Below are positions 35,807-45,969 of a stretch of DNA of 64,000 bases, piece after piece. A program made the translations under genes and the position numbers. The stretch is from Ancylostoma caninum (Eukaryota; Nematoda; Chromadorea; Rhabditida; Ancylostomatidae). Where the stretch lies: positions 248,001 through 312,000 of the forward strand of contig JBAJFG010000626.1 in the NCBI GenBank assembly GCA_037903475.1, in the 5' to 3' direction. The notes under the pieces are model-generated. The model saw nothing but the letters and a program-made list of their open reading frames with translations. It ran no database searches and was not told where the DNA came from. The number at the start of each line of letters is the position of its first letter. Position 1 is the first letter of the stretch.

Positions 35807-38091
35807 AAGTAGTCAATACCTATAAGAATGTCTGGCACTACAGTGACGGCAGTGTGGTAAAAGGGCAAATCGAAACCCGAATCTTGAATAAACTGAATGT
35901 CTCGAGAGGACAACTGTGGTAAACGGCTACTACTACTTATGCAATTCCTAGTGTAGAGCATGAGTGTCAAAAGGTTACTGTTATGATCTTGAAACGTAAC
36001 CTTAACCGTACCTGATGACTCAGTTGTCGAATTACCTCCAAAGGTGACGAGCTTGAGTGGTTTCGTGTTGGAGATGTGGAGACCTAGTTTGTTCGCAACT
36101 CTGATGGTGATGAAGCTGAGTTGAGATCCGGTATCGAGTAGTACCGTGACATCCTGAAAATGATCAGATACATCACGAACTTTTGCCTTTACCAACATTA
36201 AGGTAGGATGTGAATTTTGTTCGCCATAGGCGAACTGTGACTGTGCAAAGCAGTCAACGTAGTCTGCGTGTTCGTTAGTACCGACTGAGTGTTGGGTGAA
36301 GTCGATGTCGGGTTGAGATGTTGATGATCGATGATGTCTACGACGCTCCGATGAAGGAGAGCCGTGTTCGGGTTCTCTGTCCGGCTGCCTGAAGGACACC
36401 GAACGAACCGGAGAACTTGATCTTGAATCCGAACGACTTCTGCGTGGGCTGCTTTCGCGCGTACGGTAGCTGCGATCACGAGAATGGTCTCGAGATCTAC
36501 GACTATCACGCGCTGGACTCGATGATGGTGACGAGTCTCTACGAGAGCTACGTCTAGCCCTAGTATCCTGTGATTCACGGCTGGATGACCTAAAATGACC
36601 TGAAGGGGAACGTTGTCTGAAATGAGAATGACAAACAAGATGATGATGATTTCCTCCACAGATCTTACAAGATGGGTAATCACAGCTGTCACGACGATGT
36701 GGACGGAAACACTTGAAACACAATCTCTGCAAGGTGAGAATCTTTCTACGCATACTCACACGAATCCGTTGATCACAACGTCTGGACGAATGTGAAGACG
36801 AATCACAGAAACAACACTTAGACGGATCATATGTGACAGATGGTGACTTTGAACGAGAACGCGGACGTGGACTTGAACGTGGACGTTGACGCTCGGCACT
36901 GTGATCTCTACTAGACACAGATACAGCTGGACGAGGACAGGAGAGTTCAAATTTCTCCCTTGACGAAATGATATTGTCCAGGTGAACCATCACTTGCTGA
37001 AGGTCAAAGTCCGTTCCACGTTGGAACTCTGCGTCATTCAGCTTCTCCTGTATTACCAGGGGAAACTTAGAACGCACGAGATCGATTATGGAAAGGACCT
37101 TGTTCAGATCTTCGTAACGCTTTAGCGAATGAAGGATACCTGATATTCGGAACCATGTGCTACGCATATCTGAACCAACGTCTGACGCTGTCGGCAACTC
37201 CTGTAGAGCCTGGTGGAGTAGGGCTCTATTCATCCTCGGGCAATCGTAACGTTTCTTCAGCGCACGGACCAGATGGTGGTAGTTGTCCTGGCTGGGTTCC
37301 AGATCCTGTAGCACAGCTTTCGCATCTCCCGTCAGCAAACTCTGCAAGTAGAGATATTTCATGCTGAGATCGATGTTCTCGTCCTTGTGGACAGCTAACT
37401 CGAATGAACACCAAAATTGCTGAAACTTAGTGATATCTCCATCGAACGTTGGCAACGCTAACTTCTCCAACTGAATGGACGAGCGCGGACGAGTGGAAAC
37501 CTCATTGGTGTCAGCAATCGGCTTGTTGGAATTGGCCATTTGATGTCCAATCGGCGAAAGGTGAAGATCTTCCAACTGTCTCACGGGATCGACCTGAAGA
37601 TCTACAACATGTGTGTGTGTGCGTTCCGAAGAACGCTGTGGGGTTAATTCCGTCGTCGTCCTACGAGTCTCCTCGCTGATAGCGGTCGCGAGCCTATGGA
37701 CACGGAGTGAGTGAAGTGTGTCATTATCCGCATCGCAGTTAACCTGTAAGGTGTGAAGAAGAGATTCCGCCTCAACCTGAATTTGTGTCAGGTTGTGCTC
37801 GTTCACAAACGCGTTGTAGGCCAACTGATCCTGTTCTGAACACGTAGGCGAAGCAACATGATAAGACAACACATTGATGCGCTCACGAAGGATGGAAAGA
37901 GCGGCTTTAACCTGGGAAATGTGGGAAAGGAAAGCTACATGACGCTCCTGGAGCTGATGGAACTGCTCACTAACGGAAGCGTCCGACACGTAAGGATGTA
38001 ACAGGGTAGAACTTACCTGTCCCATCGCTTCGTTGAGGTCCTCGATTGCTGCGGTGATGCGAGTCGTGTACGTGGCGACGGTCGTAGCCAT
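35611..38091 (-). CDS. gag: BEL/Pao Gag with protease
   Basis: The start is taken at the ATG at 38091 (826 codons). The 86 open codons upstream look like untranslated leader and would add an atypical hydrophobic stretch. Residues 207-380 match the DUF1759-type capsid region (LALPTFDGDITKFQQFW). Three zinc knuckles follow: Cys426-Cys439 (CX2CX4HX4C), Cys458-Cys470 and Cys475-Cys487 (CX2CX3HX4C). Arg-Ser-rich tracts lie at 400-418 and 495-565, like those of SR splicing factors. The aspartic protease has DTGS at 653-656 within VTVLLDTGSQLSFITIRVAN. The frame ends just after the Pol overlap begins. A perfect donor word CAG|GTAAGT sits at codon 26 (38011-38020). Gag packages the RNA; the protease matures the polyprotein. 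Confidence 0.92.
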   Translation of the reverse strand: MATTVATYTTRITAAIEDLNEAMGQVSSTLLHPYVSDASVSEQFHQLQERHVAFLSHISQVKAALSILRERINVLSYHVASPTCSEQDQLAYNAFVNEHNLTQIQVEAESLLHTLQVNCDADNDTLHSLRVHRLATAISEETRRTTTELTPQRSSERTHTHVVDLQVDPVRQLEDLHLSPIGHQMANSNKPIADTNEVSTRPRSSIQLEKLALPTFDGDITKFQQFWCSFELAVHKDENIDLSMKYLYLQSLLTGDAKAVLQDLEPSQDNYHHLVRALKKRYDCPRMNRALLHQALQELPTASDVGSDMRSTWFRISGILHSLKRYEDLNKVLSIIDLVRSKFPLVIQEKLNDAEFQRGTDFDLQQVMVHLDNIISSREKFELSCPRPAVSVSSRDHSAERQRPRSSPRPRSRSKSPSVTYDPSKCCFCDSSSHSSRRCDQRIRVSMRRKILTLQRLCFKCFRPHRRDSCDYPSCKICGGNHHHLVCHSHFRQRSPSGHFRSSSRESQDTRARRSSRRDSSPSSSPARDSRRSRDHSRDRSYRTRESSPRRSRSDSRSSSPVRSVSFRQPDREPEHGSPSSERRRHHRSSTSQPDIDFTQHSVGTNEHADYVDCFAQSQFAYGEQNSHPTLMLVKAKVRDVSDHFQDVTVLLDTGSQLSFITIRVANKLGLHISNTKPLKLVTFGGNSTTESSGTVKVTFQDHNSNLLTLMLYTRNCISSSSRLPQLSSRDIQFIQDSGFDLPFYHTAVTVVPDILIGIDYFWNIVTQEASVCLPSGLVLTHTRFGTVISGASFFPKACPQEQPPGHINSLKKTMTMKTSCPDSGN

Positions 38092-38845
38092 AACGTCCAA
38101 GGAGTATGCTTGCAGGGGGTAGTAACTGCAGAAAAATCCACCCAAAGTATCTAAAATGACAATTCGTGAATATACTATACAAAGCCTATCCAACAATGGC
38201 AGGTGGCCAATATGCGAACGATATGAGCAGCAATAGTACAGGCGAATGCAACAAGGAATGCTGTGTATAATGATCACAAGCGACAATGCATAAGGCACAA
38301 GGAATGCAACAGAGAATGATGATTTACCACAAGGTTGCACGGAGCACAAGAACGGGATGAGATACGACTACTGCTAGCAGCGCCAAAGCCTTAGATAACG
38401 CTCTGAGGCGTGTTTAAGTGCAAACCCCATCGACCACAAAAACACAACAGACGAATACGTGCAGCACACGCCACTGCACCATGCGAAAGTAATCGCAGAA
38501 GGCTTTTTAGGATATGCAACAAAAACCTGGCCAACAGATAGGGACTAAGCCTGCCCTAGGGTCCGCGGTCACCTACCTCCTACGCTTGGATGGGAATTTT
38601 TTCTCCCTATGTAACACAAGCTGCAGATAGCGAGCCAAGTAGGTCTTAGCTGCAAAGCCCTGTTATCCCCTAGCTACCACTAGCCCTTGCCGAGTCCCAT
38701 CTACGAACCTATGACGTGCATAAGTTTTGCGCTGTATAGTTAGAGGTTGACTACAAAGCAGTTGTGCAGTGGGCTATGCGGGAGCAAACGCAAGCAGGGT
38801 CCGATCGCAATAACCAAACGCGGGTTTGCCATCCCCACGGCTGAT
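38092..38845 (-). other. BEL/Pao leader
   Basis: This is the untranslated leader between the primer site and the Gag start, expected to hold packaging signals. A donor-like GAG|GTAGGTGACC is near 38575 on the minus strand. Confidence 0.5.
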
Positions 38846-38863
38846 CACAGTCCAGATGCACCA
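38846..38863 (-). promoter_or_regulatory. Primer-binding site of BEL/Pao element
   Basis: Immediately inside the 5' LTR the element strand reads TGGTGCATCTGGACTGTG. TGGTGCATC is complementary to a tRNA ending GATGCACCA, as nematode tRNA-Gly does; the match weakens after nine bases, so the primer identity is tentative. Confidence 0.65.
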
Positions 38864-39760
38864 TGTCGTGATTTCCCGGCGTCACTCACGGAGTGGCTAG
38901 CAGACCCAGAACTAACGCATCGGCGGAGCAACTACCAGGAAACCCGCAACCTAATGCAGACGGGACATGTAACCCGCCAAGGTTGATAGCACGTTGGCTT
39001 GCGTCAGAATGCATGTATTCACCTGCCACGTAACTCAAAGCACCACTGCAGTGGAGGCCCCTAAGCTACCAACCATATCAAACACTCTAGTTACACAACT
39101 AGCACCCGGGCATCTCCAGATGCTCCAACACTGACTCATGTGACGCAACAGTACGACACATATGATATGAAGGAGAGCTGCCACCATCTCCTGCCAGCGC
39201 TGCACATATGCAAGATGTTAACTGTACTGTCTATACAACCGCCTCTTCGCGGCACACGTCTGTAGTTCTTGCTACACAACACGAACACATAAAACTGCCC
39301 AAATTCATGGCCCGCATAATACTATACACAAATATACAACATAAACACTAAGGGAAGGATCCAACCAACCCAGTCACTAGGGGTCTCAGCAAGCACAAAT
39401 CCTCGGCCGTTCGGACAAGCGGGCAGTGTGAGCCTGTGCTCAACGCCTCCACGCAGACCTTACTGACACCGAGTTACCTCAGACTTGGGGCTGCTCCTTT
39501 CCTGTTTCCCGTGGCCTGTGTACTGGTGGAATCGACACTGTGACCATCATCTAACCATCTTCAAACCATCATCCGCTGACTGTAGGCAACCGCTCCCTTT
39601 GGTGGACTGACGACGAATGAACTTGCAGTACTGACGCGTCGGCTATTTATACGTTTTCGGCGGAAGGGGCGGAGCCTAATTTGGAGGAGCGTGGGGACCA
39701 TGCGCGCGCGACCTGGCTTTCATAACGATGACGCAAAAAGAGTTGCACGAAGTCGCAACA
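38864..39760 (-). repeat. 5' LTR of BEL/Pao element
   Basis: This is the partner of 27970-28864. In element orientation it starts TGTTGCG and ends CACGACA. It holds the promoter and is followed directly by the primer site. Confidence 0.95.
39643..39651 (-). promoter_or_regulatory. TATA box in the 5' LTR
   Basis: The element strand reads CGTATAAATAGCC, and an initiator-like CGTCAGTACTG lies about 20 bases downstream. The same sequence is in the 3' LTR near 28750. Confidence 0.65.
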
Positions 39761-39867
39761 AAGTGTAAAAATTTTATTACATATGTATCTGGCCGACTTC
39801 GGGACGAGGTCGTAATTGCGGACAAAGTCGACCTAGGTGCCATCTCTGCGCTACCAGACTACATGGG
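39761..39867. repeat. Right half of palindromic MITE split by the LTR element
   Basis: AATTGCGGACAAAGTCGACC and AGGTGCCATCTCTGCGCTAC pair with the complementary left half at 27811-27880. The first five bases are the AAGTG target duplication. Confidence 0.55.
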
Positions 39868-41344
39868 TAAGAAAAAACGTTCTTTGCATGCCCATGGATT
39901 TCTTCCATGAGCATGCAAAAAACGTTAAGCATGCAAAAATCTCATGCAAAATGCATGAGATTCGGATTCCCAGAACGAGTGGAAATGATGTTTTTCTTTA
40001 TTTTTCTATTTTTTGAAACTTACTCAGCTTCTACTGCTGTGATGCTCGTTTTCGATACTTACACTCTTTTTGCTTTGTGCGCTACCTTCAAGCTAGTATT
40101 GGATGGCTGTGCAGTGACCTCGTCGGCGCCCTCCTATTTTTTCGTAATGTACAGTAAGATGATGTCTATTTTAAGAATAAATTATTGTGTAGAACCAAAT
40201 GATGTCAAACACGGAAGCTAACGCCCTTACACTACTCTGAGAAATTGACTTGCTGACTTCAAATCGCTTGATATATGTACATGCATAGCAGTGTAGGTGG
40301 AAATTTTTGCATTTCTCATGAATCTACTTCTAATTTCACTGACATCTATAGAATTTGCGTAGTAACACAAATTTGTGAGAGATAACACATGGAGATTTGC
40401 ACCAGTCTCTACTCTTTCCTCTCTCAACGGAGCATTTTTTCTAGAAATAGATCAGCTTCTCAATTTCCGTTTTGCTTTTGTTGTTGTGTTTGTCTCATGA
40501 GCACGCGTTGTGGGCGAAAAAATGCTATTTTCTTTTTTTCTTCATCTTTTGCAGTACATAGCAGTGGAGTCCATGTTCTACAATTTTACGGATCCTGTTG
40601 TTGGATGTAGTCTACCTATTCACCTTCATTCTATATTAAGGAAAACCTAAGAGTCCTTTTGGGCAGACAGTCTCAATCACTTCATAGATTTATAGCTGCT
40701 AAACTTCCACCAAAATTGGCTCCCTACCGAAGCGGCGGCCTGGAAAATATTCGCATTTTTGTATCTGATTGATCTATTCTAATTTGTTGTGGACATGAGG
40801 GCTTGCCGGGGGGAGGGGGTGGATCAGGACGGTTTCATCATTAGAATGACAAGGCTGCACTGTGAGCTTTCAGTTGACAACTTCTGGTGGGAACCGCGTG
40901 TTGATGAGTGATACGCAGCGAAAGACACTATTTTGGTCCGCACGTCGTGGGCATATCAGAAACACTATCCTGCCTTGTTTTCGAGCTTAAGGTACTTAAG
41001 ATTTTAGCATAAATTGAATTGCCTGAAGACGATGACAGGAGCGGTATCTACAGCTCCCTGCAAAAACATCCAGAAAATCCGTGTCTGAGCCGCTCGTTCT
41101 GGGGAGAATTAGGGAGGCGTCTTCGTCTGATACATCGTTTCTGCCACACGATACCGTCTTTTTCACTTTGTACAGAGTGAGGAATTTTCGGCAGATTGGT
41201 AGATTCGAGTGATCATTTCATTTCCTCTTCCTAATGCCAAATAATATCTGCATCTTAAAGTGAAGCAGATAATGCGCTCTAACATGAAATGTTTAATAAT
41301 AATAATGGCATATGGATACGTGCGTCTGACAGCTGACTGTATAA
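39868..41344. other. Intergenic, nothing recognised
   Basis: It holds GCATGC-rich short inverted words near 39880-39960 and no recognised gene. The open frame 39907-40221 is AT-rich and hydrophobic, with no recognisable family. Confidence 0.4.
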
Positions 41345-41572
41345 AGTTCTCACGCGCAATCGGCTAAAAATTTTTGAGCGCGCCCAGCATGCGGTGCGTG
41401 CGCGGCGCGGCCCTCTTGTGGCAGCGGTCCTCAGTCGTTCATCAGATTCTTCGCCCAGGTGAGTGTTTTTCTTTCATTTTTTCTTTGACTGAACTTTATC
41501 TGAAGCTGTGGGGTCTGTGGCTGACCGATATCGACTGGACGGTCCCACATGCCTATTTTGCACGTTATCCCC

Positions 41573-41585
41573 ATGCATGCCCCAA
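41573..41585. repeat. Target-site duplication of RTE element, left
   Basis: ATGCATGCCCCAA here equals 45025-45037. The same sequence occurs once at the corresponding place in the uninterrupted palindrome (about 21104-21116). Confidence 0.85.
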
Positions 41586-41600
41586 ATCTTCTTCTTCTTC

Positions 41601-42659
41601 TTAGCGTTTTTCCCGTTTCGCAGCGGGGTCCGCTTTGCTGATCTTTTGACGCCAGAGTGCTCTGTCGTGCGCTTGGTCGGGATGGATCCCAGCCGTCTTG
41701 AGGTCACCGTGTACGGTGTTAAGCCATCGTTGCTTTGGTCGTCCCTTAGGCCGCTTTCCTGGTACCTCTACGTCGAAGCCAATCCTACAGACTTTGTCGC
41801 CATCAGCTCGAAGAACGTGACCAAACCATCGCAGACGCGCCTCACGGAGCTTGTCGGCTATCGCAGCTATCCCAAATCGCTGTCGTATGCCCTGGTTGCA
41901 TATGCGATCTAGCTGCCTAAAGCCACCCATCCACCGCAGCATCCTCATCTCAGTGACACTGATTCGGCGTTCCATTTCCTTAGTGGCGGGCCAGCACTCG
42001 GCACCACACAGCGCGACAGGACGTACCACGGTACGGTAGATCTTCGACTTGAGCCGGTCTGGTATGTCCTTGTCGCACAGCACACCAGTCAGCGAGCGCC
42101 ACTTCAACCACGCAGCGGCGACGCGTGCGGTGATCTCATGGACGAGGCTGCCGTCTGATGAAACCACTGAGCCGAGGTATTTGAACGTAGCGGCTCGCGG
42201 AAGATTCGTGCCATTAACTTTGATAGTGCCAGACTCGTGTTCGTCGGTGTTCAAATACTCGGTCTTCTTAACGTTGAGGCGGAGGCCGAACCGTGCCAGC
42301 TGGTCACTCCACGCTTGCGTCTGTCGTTTAAGTTCACCCTTGTCTTCGGATGCAAGCATTACGTCATCCGCGGACAGCAGCGTCCACGGCACTGGTCTGT
42401 GAAGCTCTTTTGTGATGGCATCCATGACTACGATGAAAAGAAGCGGGGAAAGGGCTGAGCCTTGGTGTGCGCCCACGGTTATGGGGAACTCCGTCGACGT
42501 ACCCGCGGCCGCCTGCAGTTTACTCCTGTGATCGGCGTAAAGAATCCGCACCCATTCGATCAGCTCTTCGGGAATGCCGTGAAGCCGCAGAGCATACCAA
42601 ATGACTTCGTGGGGGACGCGGTCAAAGGCCTTGTCCAGATCTAGGAAAGCTAGGTGCAA
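41601..42659 (-). pseudogene. RTE reverse transcriptase, C-terminal part after frameshift
   Basis: This 352-codon frame continues the protein begun at 44685. It starts in the palm region with AFLDLDKAFDRVPHEVIWYA, whose Asp is catalytic. The metal-binding box appears as LLSADDVML, where RTE and other LINE enzymes usually have an aromatic residue before ADD. The C-terminal RTE region follows (KSKIYRTVVRPVALCGAECW, then RLRWFGHVLR). A one-base insertion near 42665 separates it from the upstream frame, so this copy cannot make the full enzyme without a frame change. Confidence 0.88.
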
Positions 42660-42672
42660 TGGTCTTTTCTTT

Positions 42673-44685
42673 TCACGATGCTTTCTCGATCAGGAGACGG
42701 GCGGCGTGGATGGCATCGGTAGTGCCGCATCCGGATACAAAGCCGCATTGGTTGGGAGATAGCTGGACGATTTCGCGAATCCGGCGATCAATGATGCGTT
42801 CGAAGATCTTCATGGTATGCGACAAAAGACGGATTGGTCGATAGTTCGCGCAGTCAGCGGGGCTACCCTTGCCCTTCCAGATTGGGATGGTAGTGCTTCG
42901 CTGCCAGTCCACGGGCACCTTCTTCTCCGCTATGACTAGATTAAAAAATTTCGTTAACCAATCAGCGGAGTTCCAGCACTGCGACTTCCACAATTCTGCT
43001 GCCATATCATCTGGACCAGTCGCTTTGCCTGGCTTCATTCGCTTCAGTGCATACATGGTCTCTTCGATGGTGATTGGCTGCACTGGTCCGGAGGTGGGCG
43101 GAACTTCTGGGACGGATGGATGGGCAAATTCTTCCGTCGAGACCTTCTCAAAATAATCCTTCCATCGTTGCATCACCTTCTTGTGATCCATCAGGAGGTG
43201 GCCTTGCTCGTCGTTGACGCCGTGAAACTTCTCGACGTCGTCTGCTTGGCGCTGACGCGATTTCGCGAGTCGGTAGATGAAGCGCTCACCGTCCCTCGAG
43301 TCTAACTTCTTACAGACTTCATCGTAATGAGCCGCCTTCGCCGCGGCTACAGCCTTCTTAGCAGCCCTTTTCGCTTCGCGGTAACTCCTCCAGTTGTCTG
43401 TCGTTTTATTGTCAAGGAAGGAGTGGTAGAGCCGCTTCTTTTCGCGAACTTTCGCCCTCACTTCCTCTGTCCAAAGCCAAGTCTTCCTGTCAATCTTCCG
43501 TCGATCAGGTCTGGTCGTGCCGAGTTCGGAGCGAGCAGTTGCGAGGACAGCATCAGTTACCTTTTGCCATGTTTCGTCGACGTTCGTGATGGGTGGCAAC
43601 TGAATGTGAGAGATGACTGCTATTTCTTTCTCTCTTAATCTCCACCACTTGATTCGAGCCGGCCCACATCGTTCGACGCGCTTCTTGTTTGGCGGCGTGA
43701 TTTTCATTGTGCAGATTAGCGGCCGGTGTTGCGACGCGACATTCTCATACGGTACTTTTGCATCCGTGACGAGCTTCTGGTCTTGATACCTCACAAGCAC
43801 GTAGTCGATCTGTGTCGTGTTGCTGCCGCTGTAGAAGGAGACGAGGTGGGATGGTCGCTTCCGAAATCTCGTGCTCGTTATAACAAGGTTATGAGACTCG
43901 GCGTAATCGAGAATGCGCTCGCCATCCTCGTTACGCACCCCGTATCCGAAGCCGCCGTGGCATCTGTAGCCGTTCTTCATCGATCCTACGTGCCCATTCA
44001 AGTCCCCTGCAATAATGACCGTATCTTCTGGTGGTACTGCAGCGGTCTCCTCATCAATCAGCGCCCAGAAGTCGTCTTTGGCTCGGTCTGAACATCCGGT
44101 CTGTGGGGCGTATGCCGAGAAAAAATGGATGCGCCTTTCCAACGTGACAACAACAATCTTCATAAGACGGTCGTCAAAACGCTCCACGCCTGCTATGGAA
44201 TCCCTGAACCGTTCGGAGACAATGATGCCGACACCATTTCTTGTACCTGGGCTACCATTGTAGACGATTTTGAATCCGCACCCGATGTCCTTGGATTTGC
44301 TGCCAGACCACCTCGTCTCCTGCACCGCACACAAGTCGATTCGACGGCGCTGCAGTGCTGCTGCCAGTTCAAATGAACGGCCTGTCAACGTGCCGCCGTT
44401 CAAAGTAGCAATACGCGTCTTGGCCACGTTGTTATCCTTAACGACTCGCCTGCTTGTCCCCCGATGCCGCCGTTCGCGAAGCATCGGGGACCCTCGCATG
44501 TTATTGTCCACACTCACCGGGCCCACGAGTGGGCGTCGATTCCCGCGTACGCCGTAGCCTTCCTCTTGAATCCATTTGACGTCATGATCCATTAGATGTG
44601 ACGTGGGGTGTTCGTCAGCCGGCCTGTCATCACGGCCTGTCGCCGGCATTCGACTGACGAGGAGAAGGATTCTCCCCGTGGACAA
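42673..44685 (-). pseudogene. RTE endonuclease and N-terminal reverse transcriptase
   Basis: This 670-codon frame makes the nicking and early polymerase parts. The AP-type endonuclease starts near residue 90 (ATLNGGTLTGRSFELAAALQ). Its catalytic Glu is at 123 in AVQETRW. It also has IIAGDLNGHVG, and ASQHRPLI at the position of the SDH motif. The reverse transcriptase begins near 550 with MKPGKATGPDDMAAELWK and continues through NYRPIRLLSHTMKIFERII. The frame stops after LLIEKAS because of a single extra base; the rest is at 42659-41601. The true start is uncertain because the first 60 residues overlap the leader-like sequence. Confidence 0.88.
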
Positions 44686-45200
44686 GGGACTTATTTGTTA
44701 GAGGCGGCCCCTACTCGCCTCTCATGCGCTCCCCAGTCGTTAGAATGCGAGCTTTTGGCCAAATCCGAACTGCAGGATACAGCCCACACAAAGCATTTGC
44801 ACACATCCACGCGCGTGAGTGCATGTTCACACTCATATGCCGGCCGTATGAATCGAATCCAGCACTATCGAACTAAGGAGTCCATCCCCTAGATCTACCC
44901 GCGTCGCACCAAAAGCGCATGGCTGCTTTTGGTCCGCGGTAAACCCCCTATCAGCCACCCGGGGTCGCGCCACGTAGCCTCACAGCAAATCGGCTGGGAT
45001 CCCTCGTAGGAGGGAGATCCGTGGATGCATGCCCCAAGTGCTTGTTTTTATTATTTTATGAGGCATGCGGGACCGTGCGCTGGACATCGGTCAGCTACAG
45101 GTCTCATACCTTCAGATGAACTTCGATCAAGGAAAAAAATGAAGGAAAAACACTCACCTGGGCCAAAAATCTGACGAACGACGGTGGACCGTTGCCACAA

Positions 45201-45969
45201 CTCAGACAATGGAACAGGCTGACCGCGGTACCAATATTTGGCGGATCGTAGCCAACTCCGCGGTCAGCCAAATAATTAAGCGCGGTCGGCCAGATTTCTG
45301 TGCGCGGTCAGCCCGCGAAAGGTCCGCGGTCAGCCCGTCGAAGTGACGTCGTGGCGTGCTGATAACGGCAGTAATAGTTGCTGATGATGTGTAGATGACA
45401 TTTTAGGTATCAAACTCAACATCGGACAAGAAACTTCCCCTTTTATATCTGGAAATGGCGCAGCACAAACCGTTCTGAAAAATAGAAAGGCCAAAACCAT
45501 CAGGATTCATTCGTATTCTTCAGATTATGTGCTTGAAAGTTTTCGCTTCTGTGGCCATTCACCAGATGCACAATACTAATGGCCAAGCTCTCTTTATGAG
45601 AGCTTCACTCCAAAAATGTCTAGGTAATGGCACCCAATCCCCGCAAACTGCGGGAGGTTTCACTGCTTCATCAAAAAATGGATGTGAGATACTTCTTAAT
45701 CTCCTCAACATAGTCAGAGAAAGACTGTCGTTTCATATACATCCCACCCATCACTGTCAGTATGTTCACAAAAGTTGCACCGTACATTGTGCGGGTCCTA
45801 CAGGCCAAATTTGGCTGACCGCGAACAGTACCGCGGTCAGCCAAATTTTCGACAAAGGGCCGCGGTCAGCCAAACTTTCGGCTAAGGACCGCGGTCAGCC
45901 AGCTTTCTGTGCGCGGTCAGCCCGTTCCGCATCTCATGGTACCGCGGTCAGCCCGCTCCATTGTCTGAG
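45201..45969. mobile_element. CTCAG-ended non-autonomous element with CCGCGGTCAGCC repeats
   Basis: CTCAGACAATGGAACAGGCT opens the element, and its near-complement CGCTCCATTGTCTGAG closes it. AA flanks both ends. The subterminal regions carry about ten copies of CCGCGGTCAGCC, mostly in one orientation, five near the left end and six near the right. The middle (45350-45780) is unremarkable AT-rich sequence without a transposase. It interrupts the right arm of the family D palindrome, so it is younger than that element. Confidence 0.8.

Larger units (their letters stand above)
27970..39760 (-). mobile_element. BEL/Pao LTR retrotransposon, structurally complete
   Basis: The 11.8-kb element is transcribed on the minus strand. 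In order it has the 5' LTR (38864-39760), a tRNA primer site, a leader, Gag-protease (to 35611), Pol (35806-32192), an 816-bp spacer, a Gag-like third ORF (31375-29570), a 3' untranslated stretch and the 3' LTR (27970-28864). The two LTRs match over about 895 bp, with only about three differences seen by eye, and the 5-bp target duplication is exact, so insertion is recent. All three ORFs are uninterrupted. BEL/Pao is assigned from the DUF1759-type Gag, the protease-RT-RNaseH-integrase order and the C-terminal DUF5641-like tail of Pol. Confidence 0.93.
41586..45024 (-). mobile_element. RTE-type non-LTR retrotransposon, near full length
   Basis: This is a 3.44-kb minus-strand element with a 13-bp target duplication. 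Its 3' end is a short GAA-type repeat (CTTCTTCTTCTTCTTA on the plus strand), as in RTE elements. It encodes an endonuclease-reverse transcriptase split by one frameshift. A leader of about 340 bp is shared with the relic at 5649-7125. Confidence 0.9.

Noticed and set aside
38092..38349. 86 extra N-terminal codons before the Gag ATG
   Set aside because: They lie in the leader, are hydrophobic and unlike BEL/Pao Gag starts; the ATG at 38091 fits better.
41508..41912. 134-codon plus-strand frame
   Set aside because: It joins palindrome arm sequence to antisense RTE sequence across the insertion border.
42049..44091. Many plus-strand frames of 80-120 codons
   Set aside because: They are antisense shadows of the RTE coding sequence.
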